Part shown: in pieces, positions 60,910 to 64,000 of the stretch | Layout of the letters: each line of letters opens with the position of its first letter | How positions within the stretch are numbered: position 1 is the first letter of the stretch | Origin: Monilinia fructicola | Lineage: Eukaryota > Ascomycota > Leotiomycetes > Helotiales > Sclerotiniaceae | Assembly (NCBI GenBank): GCA_008692225.1 | Contig: VICG01000009.1 | Location: 992,001-1,056,000, forward strand | Reading direction: 5' to 3' | DNA length: 64,000 nucleotides | Notes under the pieces: generated by a model | Told to the model about the DNA's origin: nothing | Database searches by the model: none | What the model saw: the letters and a program-made list of their open reading frames with translations, nothing else | Made by a program: the position numbers and the translations under genes

Positions 60910-62582
60910 ATGACCGAGAGCGCAGACACCTACTTTGATCCCGATGACGTTGTTCCGCGCGATAGTCCTATATTTAAGCCGATGCATATCATTTATGAAC
61001 CTGAGCCGAGCCCCGAGGCAAATCTTCCGCCTCGCATCAGTCCTGAAGCTAGCCCGGGCGAACGCAAAGGGGGGAAGCGTTCAAGTAATCGGGCTTATCA
61101 GGCAGATGTCGTGCTGGTTTCTTATATGGGGGGAGGTAAATGTCCGGAGATTGCGCGCAATGCCGGGGATAGGGCATTGCCCCCTTGCGAGGATGAGGAC
61201 GATGAGGGTCCTGCCAGAGGCACCGCGGTGGAAGTACCTGGTTATGAATTCTCTCCCGGGAAAACCGATCTTGATATCACAAGGAAAATGGCAGCCGATG
61301 CAGTAGATTTATTGAGAGCTCATGAAGATCAGGCATTTAAAAAACTTCGAGAAACTTCGCAGGGCTCCCTTGGTGAAGCTCCCGCAATTAGCAAGTCGCT
61401 TGCAATCACCAATACAAATCTTCATGCACAAAACGCTACAGATATACCCAAATTCAGTCCTCATTCCCTTGAGCCATATCAAAAGGCTGCGCCAGAAGCG
61501 AATATCCAAGTGGAAACCCAGTCTTCCCTGCCCCCTGGTGAGCTTCCACCTATGAGACATTCTCCTCAGTCAGGCCTTTCAAATGGCAGTGGAAATCAAC
61601 CAATCACATTACCATCAATAACTCCTCTTTTGGGTGACCTCAATAAGCATGCTGAAGCAGCACCCACCCCAAATGAAACCTGTTTCTCTCAATCTCCCGG
61701 AAGACCAACTTCACGATTTGCTCCTGGGCCCGGAGCAACATCTCCAGCCAGATCTCCGAATGACTTCCGTAGAGAAATGATATCACCTGGCAGGCCGCCA
61801 TTCTACTTCGTCTCAGGTAATCCTAGGAGACCGTCACAATCAGATGGCCCCCATTATATTGCCGCCGGAGATTATAGCAGTAGCAGCAATACAGAAACTC
61901 CAAGTACTGATCAATCAGGTTCCACTCCTGCCACGATGGGAATAGATCGTATGAGCATCGATGGTATCACAAATCCACAGGTTGGCGGTTTCCAGTGCAC
62001 TAATCCCGGATGTACTGCCCCCCCTTTTCAAACGCAGGTACGCTCAAGTTTGACAGATCCCAGGACTCGTAGATGCAACCCCGAGACGCTAATCAAACTT
62101 ACCCGCAGTACTTGCTTAATTCGCACGCAAATGTACACTCCTCCAATCGCCCGCACTACTGCACGGTCAAGGGGTGCCCCCGCGCCGAGGGCGGAAAGGG
62201 CTTCAAGCGGAAAAATGAAATGATCAGACATGGGCTGGTCCACGATTCTCCGGGCTACGTGTGTCCTTTCTGTCCGGAAAGAGAGCACCGATATCCCCGA
62301 CCAGACAACCTCCAAAGGTATGTGCAGTCACCTGTCTATCCGCTGACGACGGCCACGGCCTCCCTGCCATGATCGAGTCACTTTTCCCAACTCCAGGCAT
62401 CCTCTTTTGATCTTTGCGCCTGCTCAATATGGACCATCTCGAGATGCGTTACTAATCTTCTAAATAGGCACGTCCGGGTGCATCATACTGATAGAGACAA
62501 AGATGATCCGCAATTGAGAGAGGTACTTGCACAAAGACCAGAAGGGCCGAGCCGAGGACGGCGGCGACGAGGAGGTATTTAG
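60910..62582 (+). CDS. C2H2 zinc-finger protein, probable transcription factor
   Basis: About 483 residues from three exons: 60910-62037, 62109-62317 and 62468-62582. The first 360 residues are Pro/Ser-rich and disordered with repeated SPGRP-like motifs, a common layout for regulatory arms. Three C2H2 fingers end the protein. Finger 1 has CTNPGC with H-x3-H in LLNSHANVH, finger 2 CTVKGC with MIRHGLVH, and finger 3 CPFC with LQRHVRVHH. The introns cut fingers 1 and 3, and only the joined reading gives complete fingers, which supports the model. The short basic C-terminus is GRRRRGGI. The DNA target is unknown. It converges on palB/rim13, whose pathway activates the C2H2 factor PacC; this gene is not PacC by layout (N-terminal fingers there), so the placement is probably chance. 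Confidence 0.88.
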
Positions 62583-62887
62583 TTTATAGGGCTGCACATC
62601 ACTGAAACGCTACATAAGGGTTGGATATTTCTCTGCCGCGGCAACTTGCAATCCGATTTCATTGGGGGTGGTGTTTTGATGATTACCGGGGGCTAAATCA
62701 CGATTTTACGGGTGGAGTTCGGAGTGTATTGATACCAGAAAAGGGCCAGACGTGTGTTTCACGTTGATAGGGGATGGATGAATATTTTGGTTCTATTCCG
62801 TGTCTATACTATCATACTTAATGAAATTTGTTAGGCGGACATTTGCCCCATGTCTTTGGACGCGAACAAAGAATTGTGTCTACCATG
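62583..62887. other. Convergent 3' ends
   Basis: About 300 bases between the stops of the zinc-finger gene and palB/rim13, carrying the 3' ends of both. No clear signal was assigned. Confidence 0.5.
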
Positions 62888-64000
62888 CTAGCCATCGCCT
62901 GTGCCCCATGCCCCTATCGTGACTTGCGAATCGCTCAGCGCTTCTACAATGACCGCATCGTACCCCAGTCTTCCACCCAGCCGCTCAACCACGACCCAGA
63001 TCCCGCCCATCCGCGTCATGTCTGGGGTAATATCAATATCGGCCGTGCGGATCCCAGCGGGAGCATCGCTAAACTCTCCCTCGCTAGATGACACAAGGAG
63101 GGTTTTATTGGGTCCTTGACCCCTTTCTATAGATACTCTAAGAGATGGCCGGGATTTGGGTGGGATGGGCCGGCCGGCCGCATTCCCAGCTTTGGCGACG
63201 AATTTCAATCGCGTTAATCGGGACACGGTCACTGGTGCTAACATTCTGTCTACACCATCGGGGAAGACAAGGGTTGGGAGTCTCGTTTCCAGACGTCCTG
63301 CTGTTTCGGCTAGCACGGGCCGGATCTCACAGCGGCTTGAAGATTTAACGCGGAGGATGAAATTTCCAGTTTCCCCGGCTTGGAATGTGGAGCATACAAT
63401 CGTGTATTTACCGGCGGCCACATTGCGTAGTTCGGCGAGGGCGCAGCCGCGTCTATAGTCACCAGATCCGCCTACTATATCTCGGGAATTTATTACGGTG
63501 ACGCGTTCGCCGTTAGCCCATATCATGGTTACGTGGACGGCGATGTCTTGGCGATCGGCTTCAAGCACTAGCATGATATCTGTGGGTTCTTGAACAGAGA
63601 TACTGAATTGGGGATTTGAGGGATAGGAAGGCGCGCTAGCGTTGCCACCGGCTGTGCGGGTGGTCCAGGATCCATTGTGAACAGTGCTAAAGGTGAGGCT
63701 ATCGGAGGCGGAATGAATAGTGAGGGGGGAGCGAGAGAAGAAGGAGAATGAGAAGGAATATTTTGGAAGGGGGAGATTTTGTTGGGCGGCTACGACGGTA
63801 TATGGAGTGTTTGCTGGGAGGTCGAAACGCGCGAGAGTTTGGGGAGAGTCGACGTAGGCGCCACGGTGGAGAGCGCCGTCGCTTAAGTACACGCGGTGGC
63901 CAGAGGCGTCGAAGACGTAGAGGCTGATGAAGCCGAGTGAATTCGATACGGCGCTTTGGCTGCTTGAACGTTGAGCAATATCATGTTCTTCTGTAGTAAA
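62888..64000 (-). CDS. palB: PalB/Rim13 calpain-like protease, C-terminal part (runs off the window)
   Basis: PalB (Rim13 in yeast) is the calpain-like cysteine protease of the fungal alkaline-pH pathway; it cleaves the PacC/Rim101 factor at the endosome. Only the C-terminal part is present: the frame is open from the right edge (about 370 codons) to the stop at 62888-62890. Seen are the C2-like domain III text GFISLYVFDASGHRVYLSDG, ALHRGAYVDSPQTLARFDLP, PYTVVAAQQNLPLPKYSFSF, a second beta-rich module (AAGKYTIVCSTFQAGETGNF) and GGIWVVVERLGGRLGYDAVI near the end. The catalytic Cys/His/Asn domain lies outside the window. An apparent start at 63892 is inside the gene. No break was needed. Confidence 0.85.
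   Translation of the reverse strand, partial: FTTEEHDIAQRSSSQSAVSNSLGFISLYVFDASGHRVYLSDGALHRGAYVDSPQTLARFDLPANTPYTVVAAQQNLPLPKYSFSFSFFSRSPLTIHSASDSLTFSTVHNGSWTTRTAGGNASAPSYPSNPQFSISVQEPTDIMLVLEADRQDIAVHVTMIWANGERVTVINSRDIVGGSGDYRRGCALAELRNVAAGKYTIVCSTFQAGETGNFILRVKSSSRCEIRPVLAETAGRLETRLPTLVFPDGVDRMLAPVTVSRLTRLKFVAKAGNAAGRPIPPKSRPSLRVSIERGQGPNKTLLVSSSEGEFSDAPAGIRTADIDITPDMTRMGGIWVVVERLGGRLGYDAVIVEALSDSQVTIGAWGTGDG

Noticed and set aside
60910..62582. The C2H2 gene as PacC, the target of the neighbouring PalB protease
   Set aside because: PacC has its three fingers near the N-terminus; here they are at the C-terminus after a long disordered arm.

Overview
The window is nuclear DNA of a filamentous ascomycete. 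Short GT-AG introns of about 47-90 bp interrupt most genes, several with a CTAAC or CTGAC branch site, and the genes are fungal: an AcrB-type ubiquitination protein, Mtw1/Mis12, a TFIIIC TPR subunit, Sen15, Yippee, a FRE-type ferric reductase, CLU1, a fungal rhodopsin-type membrane protein and a PalB/Rim13 calpain. Gene style and the long, microsatellite-rich gaps suggest Leotiomycetes (Sclerotiniaceae-like). That placement is an inference; nothing in the sequence proves it.

Layout. 1-8.3 kb is gene-poor: a broken membrane-protein gene (1.0-2.2 kb), an older-looking relic (2.84-3.6 kb) and a small Cys/His-rich protein gene (6.2-6.8 kb). 8.4-13.4 kb holds an OXNAD1-like flavin oxidoreductase (+) convergent with an acrB homologue (-). 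13.4-21.3 kb is a desert of AT-rich minisatellite and simple repeats. Mtw1 (-) lies at 21.3-22.4 kb, followed by another 4.5 kb gap. 27.0-30.0 kb has a convergent pair of membrane-protein genes. 31.0-35.55 kb has the TFIIIC subunit tfc4 (-) and SEN15 (+), divergent from a shared 0.57 kb promoter, so a tRNA transcription factor and a tRNA-splicing factor are paired. 35.6-36.5 kb carries a probable pseudogene. 37.0-40.9 kb holds a Yippee protein and a ferric reductase (both -). 41-47.8 kb is a second repeat-rich desert. 47.8-57.5 kb has a large nuclear protein of unknown function (-) divergent from clu1 (+), then an SLC35F6-like transporter (+). 60.9-62.6 kb is a C2H2 zinc-finger gene (+), convergent with the C-terminal part of palB/rim13 (-), which runs off the right edge.

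Most of the genes are housekeeping: kinetochore, Pol III transcription, tRNA splicing, mitochondrial distribution, iron reduction and pH signalling.

Two features stand out. First, six otherwise good genes each need one-base corrections (seven in all), every one at a short homopolymer, to read through. This looks like sequence error rather than biology. Second, two palindrome-like oligomers, TACCTAGGTA and TACTCCGTA/TACGGAGTA, recur only between genes across the window. I found no mobile element with recognisable enzymes, no tRNA or rRNA gene, and no convincing new multi-gene system.
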